Shown one piece after another: positions 53,879 to 64,000 of a DNA stretch of 64,000 nucleotides. The notes beneath the pieces are model-generated. The model did not search any database. It was given only the letters and a program-made list of their open reading frames with translations, and had not been told where the DNA came from. The position numbers and the translations under genes are program-made. Source of the DNA: Eurosta solidaginis (Eukaryota > Arthropoda > Insecta > Diptera > Tephritidae); NCBI RefSeq assembly GCF_040869045.1, contig NC_090323.1, forward strand, positions 151,796,426 to 151,860,425, written 5' to 3'. Every line of letters starts with the position of its first letter. Positions within the stretch are counted from its first letter, which is position 1.

Positions 53879-55543
53879 CATTTTGTACCTATACAAGTGT
53901 GTCGACTAATGCGGCAGTTACCCACCGACGTGTGCCGTACGTAAGGACGTTTGTCGTACGAAGCACGTTTGACCGAACTCTCAAGCCCGTAGGAATCAAT
54001 GTGTGCGTCTGTGTACATGTATATAACATATTTGTGTGTGTATTGTTTACAGATAAGCACTGTTGCCATTGACCATTTTGCATGTATGCTTATGGAAACA
54101 TCAACTTTTTCCAATTTAATTTTTGATATTGTAAAAGGCCGGAATACATATTAAATAAGTATAAATAGATAAAATATTTATAATCAGCACTTTTACATAA
54201 TTATTTCGAATTATTTTCACAATTTTTCAAACTTTAATTAGGCGTTTTTGCATAAAATTGCAAACGGTCAAAAATTAGCGTGCAAAAGTTTACTAGGCAA
54301 TTCTGTCTAGTGGGAGAGCGATCAGCTGACACGTTCTTACGGAAAAAATCAAAATTGTTTTGATTTCTACGTTCCGGGCTACGTTGCACGTCGGTGAGTT
54401 TTCGTTTACATTGCACACTCATAAGATAGGTCGTGTCAGCTGACAGGTTTTTGGTACGTACGTTCGTGAGTAACTGCCGCATAAGCGATAAACGTCAAAA
54501 CTACAAACAGCTTCGCTCACCTAATGCAAATTTCAGGTCTAGAGTTGCATTTTTGGTACGTAAGAGTACTTCAAGCTGAGTTGCATTTGATAGTTTAATA
54601 AAACTTTGTAGTATTTACAGATGAAATAGTTGACTATATTTCCGCGGAAATAAGAATACTAGAAGATTTGTAGCCTGCAACAATAGGGAAACATACGGAA
54701 AGCAAAATTTATTTAGAGTCAAAATATAAAGCGCTACATGTGTAACATGGAAAAATTTCACTTCTAAGGCTGTTTACACAAATGCATAAGGGCAAAATTA
54801 TATAAACGCTTTGGTCGCTTCAAAGCAAAGATAACGTACGGCGTTTCATTGTTTTTCTTCTTTGTCGAGGGAACCAATAAGGTTTCAGTACTGGTGTGTG
54901 TGAACTATATTTAAAAAAACTAACGAAATACAAGAAAAATACAACGTTGTTCATTCAAAACAACCAAGCCAGTTTGTATTTCGATAGGGTTTTTTGACAT
55001 TAGGCCTTGTTTTCATTATTTTTTCTGACAAATGAAAATTTTGTTTTTAGTTTCAAAATTTTTAGCATAAAAACAAAACTAAATTCTAAGTGTAAATTGT
55101 GTGTGCAAATGAGTTTTCAATAAGTGTACATTTTTCAGTTTCTCATAGTTAAGGAATTGACCTCCAGATTCTTGTGTTACACAAATATAGTGAACTTGGG
55201 TACAGAAATTCAAATTAAAAAGGTTTTCACAATAATTTGAAAAACTCTACGTTTTCTCTGCTTTTTACACTTAAAGGAGTAACCCTCCGCAATGAACTAA
55301 ACTTTTAATAAAAATCAGTAACTCTCAACTGAACACTTTTCGCCATGATATAAAAATGCTGTGCACCAGGAGCAACACTTTTGTGACTACATAAACCCTG
55401 TTTCAATCTTTTACGTCTCTGCACAGGACCCTAATTGACCGTTTTCAACCGAAACAACAATGGCAACCCAGATTTTCCCGTTATGCTCACTTAAGCGAGT
55501 GCCTGTCAGAAAGAAGTCAACACACTTGTTCTTGTACACTATG
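53879..55543. mobile_element. hAT-type element E, copy 2, TSD CTACATCA
   Basis: CATTTTGTACCTATACAAGT at the left, TTCTTGTACACTATG at the right. The duplication CTACATCA is at 53871-53878 and 55544-55551. Contains element G. No transposase; about 1.09 kb without G. Confidence 0.88.
53910..54481. mobile_element. Inverted-repeat element G (572 bp), TSD TAA
   Basis: Termini TGCGGCAGTTAC and GTAACTGCCGCA, flanked by TAA at 53907-53909 and 54482-54484. The 3-bp TAA duplication suggests PIF/Harbinger type. The interior also has paired segments (ACGTGTGCCGTACG with CGTACGTTCG). Confidence 0.7.
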
Positions 55544-55867
55544 CTACATCAAATTATCAATGGGCCAATTCAGCCTCTTGGATATTTTTCGCGAAAGTTT
55601 GATAGCGCTTAGGTACGATACAGCACGAATGATCGCGAATTAACCGCAATCTACATGGCTGTGCAATATTTTAAATATATCTTAGAGGGTAGAGAGTGTC
55701 ACATATACACTGACCATAAACCGATAACCTTCGCGTTTCGCCAAAAACTAGAAAAAGCTTCATGTCGTCAAGCTCGTCAACTAGATGCAATCGGACAAAT
55801 AACCACTGACATAAGGCACGTCGATGGTCGGTCTAATGTTACGGCTGATCTATTATCACGCATCTAA
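55544..55867 (+). pseudogene. RNase H of CsRn1-like element
   Basis: Continues the frame (pieces 53845-53878 and 55552 on): GPIQPLGYFSRKF, a stop at about 55611, ELTAIYMAVQYFKYILEGRE, YTDHKPITFAF and VTADLLSRI at the end, all standard gypsy RNase H motifs. Confidence 0.85.
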
Positions 55868-56787
55868 TCAATTTGTTCGTCCCCTACTATCGATTTTAGA
55901 GCTCTAGCCGATGACCAAAAAAATGATGATGAACTCCATGAAGTTCTTAAAAGCAGCGATGCTGGTAAAATATCATTAGCTCTCAAATTATTTCAGATAC
56001 CAGGAACTGACAAACAACTATATTGCGACACCTGCAAAAACATCATTCGGCAAGTAAGGCGTTTCGAAATAATGTAATGTGGTCTGTGCACACCCTTGCT
56101 CATCCTGGTACGCACTCGACTGCAAAACAAGTTGCAGAGCGTTTCGTATGGCCATTCATGCAAAGAGAATTGTATGCACCAGAGCATGCGTCGATTGCCA
56201 GCGAGCCAAAAGTAAATTGGCACACTCGTGCTCCATTGCATTCATACACGTTGCCTGATAAACGGTTTACGCATATAAATATTGACATAGTTGGATCCTT
56301 TCCACCATGTAAAGGGCAGTGATACTGCCTTACCATCATTGATCGTTTTACGCGGTGGCCCGAAGCCATTCCCATTCCAGATATGACAGCGCAACGATAG
56401 TCGAAGGAAGTAGTGAACCAACTACGAGATGCTATGAGAAATGTACGGCCTCATCCCACAACTTGGCATTCTAACCAGAGCGTATTTATTCCACAGGAAC
56501 TCTCCAAATGCACACATGTTTTCATTCGGTATGACTCAATAAAGCCTACTCTGAGCAAACCATATGATGGACCCTATCCTATTTCGAATAGAAACTTAAA
56601 ATTTTATGAAATCCTAGTGGAAGGAAACAGAAGAAGCGTGTCAGTTGATCGCTTGAAACCGGCATGCAGCATAAGCAGCAACAAAGACGTCGCAAACTGT
56701 AACATACCCCCAACTATAACAAACTCTGCACGATCTGGTCGACGAGTTAATCTCCCCAGAAACCTCAAAGATTATGAAACTTTCTAG
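55868..56787 (+). pseudogene. Integrase of CsRn1-like element, core deleted
   Basis: Shifted frames give the zinc domain (HTLAHPGTHSTAKQVAERFV; ACVDCQRAK) and the first core Asp (HINIDIVGSFPP). A stop and further shift come before 56413-56787, which is the C-terminal region (HVFIRYDSIKPTLSKPYDGP; RRSVSVDRLKPA). Most of the DDE core is absent. It ends just before the 3' LTR at 56791. Confidence 0.8.
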
Positions 56788-56790
56788 GAA

Positions 56791-58187
56791 TGTGGCCACT
56801 CCTAGTGCCAACACCGTGAATATACAAATGTCGACATATCAAACTTTTTTCTTTTACAATACATTCTTCCGGATTGGCCACGATAATCTTCTTCTTGATC
56901 AGTCCTCGATAATTAACAGACGTAAAATTTATTAACTTGTTTTATATTCATTTATTGTAAGCATTTTCATACATATTGTAACGAATTTACTTGCAATCCT
57001 TTTATTTGCAACCCTCTGCTAAGTTCGAATCACTAAACTGTTGAATAAATAACTCCAATATGTAATAATGCAAAATGGCCTTTATTAAATTACTTCACAA
57101 TAATACTATGTTCAAACAGAAAAACAAATTGAGGAAATTTCGATTTGAATTGAGTGCTGTTCATACAACTCGATTTAGCTTACACAGTAGTAATTTGATA
57201 GCTGGTTGGCTCATCTCTAAAGCAAGAACATACCTTTGTTCAGACTGTCAAAATTAACACGCACATTATTAGGCGAATGAAATGGTATGAAAACACAAAA
57301 CTTTGAAATTTTTGTGTGTTGTAAGAAAATGTGTTCAATGTTTTGGTTTCATTTTGAGTTTGCCATCTTCTTTTGACAATCCCTACTCCAGTGAAATGAA
57401 AGACATAAAATCAGCTGATAAGATGAGCCAACCACATAGTTCAACCATGCGTAACTGACGTTAAAATATACTCAATAAACACACTTTACAATGTTCCATT
57501 TGCAGTTTGAAACAATTTATTACGCAATTTTTTTTTAAATTGGCAATTTATTATTACAATTTATTATATGACAAATTGCGTAATAAATTGCCCAAATAGT
57601 ATAAATTGCCAATTTGGTGTCTGTTTGAACCTAGTATAACACTCAAACTGTGCAACGAATAGCTTGCTTAATAACCAAACTGATTGATAGCTCAAATGAA
57701 ACTCTACTATTCAAAATAATACTGCTCTTGCTCGCTAGATAGCGTCTTAGTCGAAACTGCTTGACAACTCAAATCAAACTGAATTCCAGCGCCTCTACAA
57801 TTGCCGCCTTTTATACTCTTTGATTTCAACCTTCGCATCTTCTAGGCGCTTCCAGAATCTACTAGTCCAGCAGCTCTCAAACTTCTCAGCTGTAACTACA
57901 ATTGCACAATTTTATATTTTTTGCATTGCATACTAATAGGAGTATCTCAGTTATATGCATGTGTTTATGCATTGACTCTCCGCTGCTCGTATACGTACAT
58001 GGTACATATGTGTAGACGCAATTATTGTTTCGTTTATGTAGATACATAATGATTGATCTATGGATGTGAATTCACGTCACTGGTTAGCATCGGCTTAGAG
58101 ACGATAGCATCGCTCAGTACTGCTAACATTCGTTACAATATTTATCAATAAATATAAATAAATCTGTTAGCTTATGAAACATATCCA
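56791..58187 (+). mobile_element. 3' LTR of CsRn1-like element, interrupted by solo LTR
   Basis: 56791-56976 and 58142-58187 align with the 5' LTR; the solo LTR and its ATAT duplication separate them. Confidence 0.8.
56977..58137. mobile_element. Solo LTR-like element (1,161 bp), TSD ATAT
   Basis: TGTAACGAATTTAC ... CATTCGTTACA with ATAT at 56973-56976 and 58138-58141. TG...CA ends and a 4-bp duplication suit an LTR; no internal coding. It contains a MITE4-like segment (about 57204-57455) and an AT-rich palindrome (57507-57610). Confidence 0.7.
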
Positions 58188-58191
58188 AATA

Positions 58192-59880
58192 TCTATATAT
58201 ATAAAAAGAGGTGTACATTTTGATTGTCACTCCATAACTCGAGAACGGATAGAAAGATTGCCATGAAATTTTTAGGATAACTTAATAGGAACACGGAGAG
58301 TGTTTGTGAAAAGTTTTTTTTCGGGAAGTGGACCAGGGACCGATTTATTCTAAACTGTCGTATATATGGCTCGATTTGCCTGAAATGTGGTATGTAGGTA
58401 GCGTTATATCTAGAATAAAATGTCGGATAAGTTTTCTTCCGGAAAGTGGACCAGGATACATATTGGTGACTAGGGTCTCGAGAAATAGGACAAAAAGTGG
58501 ACCCGGGCGCCCCTAGAATGTGTTTATACAATATGGATATCAAATGAAAGCTGCTGATGAGTGCTTTAGTACAGTGTAGTTTTCATACCTATTGGTGAAT
58601 AGAGTCCCGAGATATAGGCCAAAACGTGGACCCGGGCACCCATAAAAAGTGTTTATACAATATGGATATCAAATGAAAGCTGTTGATGAGTGCTTTAGTA
58701 CAGGGTAGTTTTCACACCTATCGGTGACTAGGGTCTCGAGATATAGGCCAGAACGTGGACCCGGGCACCCCTAGATTGTGTGTGTAATTTGGATATCAAA
58801 TGAAAGCTGTTGCTGAGAGCTTTTAAGTAATTTTCATTGTGATATTCGATCTAAGCGCCAAATACACGACACGAACATTTCCGCGAACATTCCGCAATCT
58901 TGTTCGCAGCTTTGGCCATACACCATACGAACTTTTGGTCGAACATTGGTTCTCTTTCAGACAGCGATGAATACGGACAACAATTGTGCTGCAGCAACAT
59001 TGCTCGCTGTGGCAATTAAGCGTAAATTAATTTAATTCTATTACAATAATCTTTGCTTTTTACTTGCCACAATGATGGCAAAGATTTATACATTTCAATA
59101 AATTCACTCAGAAATTTTTTATTGTCCATTTTACTTTTCCGCGCACGTCTGTTCCGTTCAGAAATTACTACGATTATGAGCTATTTCGCCATACACGCAC
59201 GAACAGTTCGCGCAAATGTTCGCCAAAAATTAAAATATTTTGATTTTTGGCGAACATTTGCGCGAACTGGCAAACACCACCATACACGACAGAAAAGGTC
59301 GCAGAAACATGTCATAACGGGAATGTTCGCGGAAATGTTCGTGTCGTGTATTTGGCGCTATAGTCGCATTAACCTGTCAAAACTGATAAATATGCATGCC
59401 GAAACAAAGACATGAATTAATAATACCTACATATCTATTTACATACGTCCTATTCGATTTGCCTGAATTTGGTATATAAATTTGCCTATATTAGTATTTC
59501 CGATGCTTTTTTCCGGGAAGTAGACCAGAGACGGACTGGGACTGGGTTAGGACTGGGACTGAGACTGAGATTCGGAGTGGGACTGGGACTGAGACTTGGA
59601 ATGGACTGGAACAAAATCCATACCACCCTCTGGGACTGGCAATAAGATATGAAGAAGAATGAGAAAAACTTGAGAGAAGAGAAAAGAGAGAAGGAGACTG
59701 AGAAAGAGAAAGAATGAAACGAAGATGGAGATAGATGAAGCGAAAAATTCGGAGGGAGGAGTGAATACAAAGATTAGGAAAAAGTGTAGAGGGGCGAGGG
59801 AGAGTTAGACGGAAAAAGCTTATTTAAGTGTATGCAGATATACAGATTTAGGGCAGAACAACGTCTGCCGGGTCTGCTAG
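58192..59880 (+). mobile_element. Non-autonomous Helitron
   Basis: Starts TCTATATATATAAAAAG after an A and ends GTCTGCTAG before a T, i.e. A|TC...CTAG|T, the Helitron signature. A hairpin GCAGA-ACAACG-TCTGC lies about 12 nt before the end. No Rep/helicase. It contains about 130-bp tandem units (58510-58800), an inserted palindromic element (58854-59359) and GGGACT-rich sequence at 59530-59640. Confidence 0.75.
58854..59359. mobile_element. TIR element (506 bp) with about 40-bp TIRs inside Helitron
   Basis: AGCGCCAAATACACGACACG and so on, repeated inverted at the right end with about 40 identical bases. The interior has a second palindrome at about 59200-59270 (GTTCGCGCAAATGTTCGCC). The empty site is visible at 63057-63078. 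Duplication unclear. Confidence 0.75.
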
Positions 59881-60290
59881 TATCTCATACAAGCGATTGT
59901 TCAGACAAGAAACTTTTCGTAATTTCTGCTCCATTTTGACAGCTAGCAGCTCCAAATTTCACCGAATGCTTACGTATAGAGCATCCATTGTTGTCGGAAA
60001 AAATTGTATATATCGGTGGTATATATAGTATATATCTCATACAACCGATTGTTCAGATAAGAAACTTTTCGCAATTTCTGCCCCATTTTAACAGCTAGAA
60101 GCTTAAAATTTCACCGAATGCTTACGTATAGAGTATTCATTGTTGTCTGAAAAAATTGTATAGATCGGTGATATATATATTATATATCTCATACAACCGA
60201 TTGTTCAGATAAGAAACTTTTCGCAATTTCTGCCCCATTTTAACAGTTAGAAGCTTAAAATTTCACCAATTGCTTACGCTTACGTTATCT
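59881..60290. repeat. Interspersed repeat Q (right part)
   Basis: Three units of about 150 bp around CGATTGTTCAGATAAGAAAC and AACAGCTAGAAGCTTAAAAT. Continuation of 34766-35346. Confidence 0.65.
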
Positions 60291-60763
60291 ATCCGTAAAC
60301 ACGATAACTTGAAGAAATTTTGAAAATTAATGAAATTTGGTATGTAAGTTCATGGGCACTCATATCATATCTCTATTTAAAATGAACAAAATGGGACTAT
60401 AACCACGCCCACTTTTTCGATATCGAAAATTTCGAAAAAACCAAAAAAGTGTTATAATTTATTACCAAAAACGGATAAAGCGATGAAACTTGGTAGATGG
60501 GTTGACCTTATAACGCAGAGTAGAAAATTAGTATAATTATGGACAATGGGCGTGGCACCGCCTACTTTTAAAAGGTAATTTACAAGTTTTGCAAGCTGTA
60601 ATTTGGCAGTCGTTGAAGATATCATTATGAAATTTGGCAGCAACTTGACTCCTATTACTATATGTATTCTAAACAAAAATTAGCGAAATCGGATGACGAG
60701 CACGCCCACTTTAAAAACAAATTTTTAAGTAAATTTTTAACAAAAAATTTAATATTTTTACAG
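60291..60763 (-). repeat. Interspersed repeat P, copy 3 (first part)
   Basis: Reverse complement of part of 34100-34600 (GGACTATAACCACGCCCACT, TTCGATATCGAAAATTTCG). It continues at 63925-64000 after the hAT element. Confidence 0.65.
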
Positions 60764-61401
60764 CAGGGGTCGTATCTCCATAAGCGCTTTCACGCAATTG
60801 TTTTTGTAAAACGCTCAGGCAAGCGCACCGCATAGGCAAGCACACCACACATGCCCGCGCGCACACGTTCTATCATCTCGCCAGCAACCGAATGTATTCT
60901 GCTGTACCCATTAGGAATTCAACTGCTATAATTTCGTGTAAAATTACTTTTGAAGTAATATTTTTGGTTATATTTGTTTAAGCTATTGCATAGATTTTAT
61001 CGCGGGCTTGGCGACTAAATCAAAAAAAAACCGTAACGGATATTTGTCAAAAAAGGTTCGAAAAGGTTCGGTGTTAGCAACAGGCCAAATACATAAAATT
61101 GGATCTCTATCATAAACAGTGGTGGGCACCACTACATTTACACGGTTACCAAATTGAGAATGTGTTAGTAAACACGAACGCGTAGCGAGCACGAAAGCAA
61201 AATCAATTATTTATTTAGTTTGATTTCAATGCTTGAACGGTGAACACGTGTCACACGCACTCTTTGGTACTCCGTTTTAAGCGCGCGTGCGACACTTCCT
61301 CACCGTACGACCATCGAAATCAAATTAAATAGCTGTCGTTGATTTTCACGAAGTAGCCATTGTACTATCGCTTATCGTATACATATATGGTCGCTTACAA
61401 G

Positions 61402-61596
61402 CATAGCGGGACGATACAAGGTGGCAGCATGGTGACATACCTACAAACATAAATAAAAATTGCATGTACTTTGTTTTTGTAAATTCGATGGACAAATGTC
61501 AAAATCGTACTGCGCCGTATTTTGATGTATCAAATCAAATAAAAAAAAGCTTAAAATCAGCTTTCCCATGCTGCCACCTTGTATCGTTGCGCCATG
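61402..61596. mobile_element. MITE5 (195 bp), TSD CTTACAAG
   Basis: CATAGCGGGACGATACAAGG and its near inverse at the right. The duplication CTTACAAG is at 61394-61401 and 61597-61604. Confidence 0.85.
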
Positions 61597-61905
61597 CTTA
61601 CAAGCCAACCTAATAAAACCGCACTGCGATTTTTTAGCGCACGCAAACAACCGGCGTTTTTTGCCCTAACCTAAATAAGCATGCATTGCGACAATGTAAA
61701 GCATGTGTGCAAACGTCAAATCTAAATATCACGCAGAACAAAAATTGAAAATCGAGTTAGGTTTTCACGCAGCAAATTCAATTTGAGTTGCTCTCATACA
61801 AGTTGTATGTGCATGAGACATTTTTGACAGAAAATGACTTGCGTGCGTTTATATTAGGTTGGCTTGTTAGCAGGTGCTAAGCTCACGCCCACCCGGATCA
61901 TAAAG

Positions 61906-62035
61906 TTAAAAATAAAGTTAAAGTTAAAGTCAAAGTTAAAGTGAATGTTAAAGTTAAAGTTAAAAATAAAGTTAAAGTGAATGTTAAAGTTAAAGTGAAA
62001 GTTAAAGTTAAAAATAAAGTTAAAGTTAAATATTA
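61906..62035. repeat. Simple repeat (AAAGTT)n
   Basis: About 20 imperfect hexamers, with variants AAAGTC, AAAGTG and AATGTT. Confidence 0.9.
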
Positions 62036-62699
62036 ACCTCATTTATTCAATAAAAGTGAAAAATTTGTTTTCTTATCGGTCACCACGCTTAAAAAGGTTA
62101 ACTTGAATTAATATCAAAGACAAAACTTGAATTAATATCAAAGAAAACAAAATGTTGCATAAATATTATAATTGCATAAGTTGATAATATGCAATAGCTT
62201 TACCGTGGCAGTCCCCGAGTGCCACACGTCGTTTCTTTTTTCACCTATACGAAAACTGAACGCATGTAGAAGTATTTTTAAATACATTCAGGAAAACAAT
62301 GCAATGCGTTAATTTTGAAAGCTACCAAGTCCGACTAGGTTTGTGTACGTGCCAGCGCCATTTCTGCTCGCAGAATGGTTGTAGCTATTTTTTTTTAGAA
62401 AACAAAATGAATAGACCTGCACTGACAGAACTTTATTTCGTCTCACTTGACTTAAAAATTGAATATGGAATATACATACATATTAGTGATAAGTTTGAAG
62501 TACATGCATGCTTTGTTTCACCATTATTAACCTGAGAAGATAATTTAAGATTATTACTCATTTGTATAATAGGATATAATAAATAATAGCCGGGGGGTTT
62601 TTTTAAACGGTTTTATTTAGCTGGACTCTGTGTAGCGAACAGAATTTTGTAATCGAAATTTAAGTAACTCCCGATAAGCTACAAGCTTGAAACTTAGAA

Positions 62700-63117
62700 T
62701 ATAGTTCAGAACCCGATGACAGTATCCTTCTCCTTTTCTTTTTTCTCTTCTCTCAAGTTCTTCCAATCCTCTTCATCCCTTATTGCCAGTCCCAGTGGGT
62801 GGTATGTATATTGTTCCAGTCCCATTACGTGTCACAGACCCAGTACCACTCCGCGTCTCAGTCCCAGTCCTAGTCCTAATCCCAGTCCCAGTCCGTCTCT
62901 GGTCTACTTCCCTGAAAAAAGGATCGTAAATACTAATATAGGCAAATTTATATACCACATTTCAAGCAAATCGAAAAGGACGTATGTAAATAGGTATGTG
63001 GGTATTATTAATTCATGTCTTTGTTTCGGCATGCATATTTATCAGTTTTGACAGGTTAATGCGACTAAAGCGAATATCACAATGAAAATTACTTTAAAGC
63101 TCTCAGCAACAGGAAAA
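62700..63117 (-). mobile_element. Helitron fragment inside hAT element
   Basis: Reverse complement match to parts of 58800-58853 and 59360-59650 (CATTTCAAGCAAATCGAAAA, AATTCATGTCTTTGTTTCGG, GACAGGTTAATGCGACTAAA) lacking the 506-bp TIR element, so it is the empty-site version. Confidence 0.7.
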
Positions 63118-63129
63118 TGTTACCAATTT

Positions 63130-63468
63130 TTTTATACCATTCGATGCAAATGAGCAGAGCCCAGAACTCCAAATGGAGCTATGCGACTTACAATGTGACT
63201 CTGAACTACAGTTACTTGATTTAAAAGGCATTGATTTTTGGAAAGTTGTAGCAAGGAGAAATATCCCTTACTGCGTCAAGAATTTTTAAAATTTTATTCA
63301 ATGTTTGGTGGTACGCACATTTGTGAAAGCTCCTTTTCATTCCTTAAGCAAATAAAAACAAATAACAGAAATAGAGTTACAAATCAGCATTTAGAAGCGC
63401 TTCTGAAATTATCAACCACAAACATCAAAATAGATATAGAAAAATTAATTGCAGACAATTTACGGTAG
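63130..63468 (+). pseudogene. hAT transposase C-terminal fragment
   Basis: First frame: FDANEQSPELQMELCDLQCD, then a shift near 63240 to EKYPLLRQEFLKFYSMFGGT, HICESSFSFLKQIKTNNRNR and LTNQHLEALLKL-type text. This is the dimerisation (hATC) region of ZBED/Charlie-like hAT transposases. It ends at a natural stop. The N-terminal and catalytic parts are not found. Confidence 0.8.
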
Positions 63469-63890
63469 GTAAATATCTCCACTTTAATTCTTCTTTCCGA
63501 AATACTATTAAATAAAAAAATTAAAAACAAAACAAACAAAATTTTTTAAAAATATACAAAAAATATAAGAGATTAAATAAAATAATTGAATGAATTTTTT
63601 CTTTTATCAGAATTACAAAATTATTATTATTTATATTATTTTGTTTATAAAAAACAAAACAAAAAAATAAAAAACCTAAAAATATAAAAAAATTAAAAAA
63701 ATATAAAAAATAAATTAAAAAAAATCGAATTAATTTACTTTCTATCAGGATTACAAAATGTATAATTTTCTTTCTAAAATAATATCATTTTATGAATTTT
63801 CGAAGTTTTTACAGTGTACTTTTTACTAGCTCCGTCGCCATTTTTTTTGTTTTTTTTTTTTTTGATTTCAAAGTAGGTGTGGCCACGCTT
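63469..63890. other. AT-rich 3' part of hAT element
   Basis: Runs of A/T with AAAAAATATAAAA-type text, then the subterminal and terminal repeat. No gene. Confidence 0.5.
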
Positions 63891-63924
63891 CCATAAGAAG
63901 CTTGTGGCGATCCCTGCTTTACAG

Positions 63925-64000
63925 CATATAAGTAAATTATGTCAAAATTTAACTCCAGTAATGATATGGTGCAATAAATTACGAAACTAAAAGAAAATCT
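63925..64000 (-). repeat. Interspersed repeat P, copy 3 (second part)
   Basis: Resumes the P sequence interrupted by the hAT element (AAATTATGTCAAAATTTAAC, CCAGTAATGATATGGTGCAA). Cut by the window end. Confidence 0.6.

Larger units (their letters stand above)
35347..58187 (+). mobile_element. CsRn1/Kabuki-type Ty3/gypsy element expanded by nested insertions
   Basis: 5' LTR 35347-35596 and 3' LTR 56791-58187 (interrupted) start TGKGGCCACTCCTAGTGCC and end in CA, with a 4-bp AATA duplication at 35343-35346 and 58188-58191. Internal order: primer site, gag, protease, RT, RNase H, integrase, all + strand. Of 22.8 kb, most is later insertions: 35829-46270 in gag, 47199-48266 after protease, 49054-52639, 52697-53477, 53493-53844 and 53879-55543 in RT/RNase H, and 56977-58137 in the 3' LTR. 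RT and integrase also carry internal deletions, so the element is dead. Confidence 0.8.
60764..63916 (+). mobile_element. Decayed hAT transposon (3.15 kb)
   Basis: Ends CAGGGGTCG ... CGATCCCTG, flanked by TTTTACAG (60756-60763) and CTTTACAG (63917-63924), an 8-bp duplication with one change. It carries a hAT transposase C-terminus at the right, MITE5, a simple repeat and a Helitron-like fragment. Confidence 0.8.

Noticed and set aside
53848..54114. ORFs on both strands at 53840-54114
   Set aside because: They lie across a palindromic element and its flanks, with no domain.
59486..59770. ORF rich in Ser/Phe/Pro on the - strand
   Set aside because: Low-complexity GGGACT/GAGAAA-type sequence in the Helitron; mirrored at 62716-63051.
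61854..62042. ORF of Phe/Asn repeats
   Set aside because: Direct translation of the (AAAGTT)n simple repeat.
1..64000. CRISPR arrays, bacterial operons, rRNA or functional tRNA genes
   Set aside because: None seen; the only tRNA-like sequence is the head of the SINE at 39458-39820.

Overview
The window is eukaryotic nuclear DNA from an insect, most likely a higher fly and plausibly a tephritid fruit fly. The main evidence is two intron-containing genes for the divergent alpha-tubulin type known as alphaTub67C in Drosophila, set in a dense field of insect-type transposons. No operon, CRISPR, prophage or plasmid feature is present. The only intact host genes I can support are the two alpha-tubulins, at 14352-15802 (461 residues) and 29751-31215 (466 residues), both on the + strand and each with a tiny first exon holding only the start codon. 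They are tandem duplicates with a 350-bp stretch without differences, pushed apart by about 14 kb of mobile DNA. Almost everything else is transposon-derived.

Region by region. 1-9981: a defective Ty3/gypsy element on the - strand (3' LTR cut by the window edge, integrase, RNase H, RT with the catalytic box deleted, protease, gag). It has a roughly 3-kb 5' LTR (6931-9981), a tRNA-Lys-type primer site and a leader holding five related RNA-type hairpins. 9982-13913: a second LTR of the same family, head to head with the first and partly replaced by another repeat, giving a 7-kb imperfect palindrome that stops about 440 bp before tubulin gene 1. 15950-29410: non-LTR elements. A complete 3.84-kb Jockey-like copy with an 11-bp target-site duplication sits inside an older RNase H-bearing (R1/LOA/I-like) element. 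A 5'-truncated inverted copy, a 3' fragment, two SINE-like families and old relics surround them.

31216-35346: a long non-coding repeat with a 130-bp tandem array. 35347-58187: one Ty3/gypsy element of CsRn1/Kabuki type, stretched to nearly 23 kb by insertions in gag, after protease, in RT/RNase H and in the 3' LTR. These include a second, younger gypsy-type element (38053-44121, LTRs of 386 bp) that carries its own SINE and MITE. Most of the small insertions have CA...TG ends and perfect 8-bp target duplications, so they are hAT-type. 58192-59880: a non-autonomous Helitron placed exactly at the edge of the CsRn1 target duplication, itself carrying a palindromic element. 60764-63916: a decayed hAT transposon with a transposase C-terminus.

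Target-site duplications allow many insertions to be ordered by eye, which is the main value of the window. Boundaries marked by duplications are exact to the base; others are approximate. All family names rest on motif recognition by eye, without database searches.
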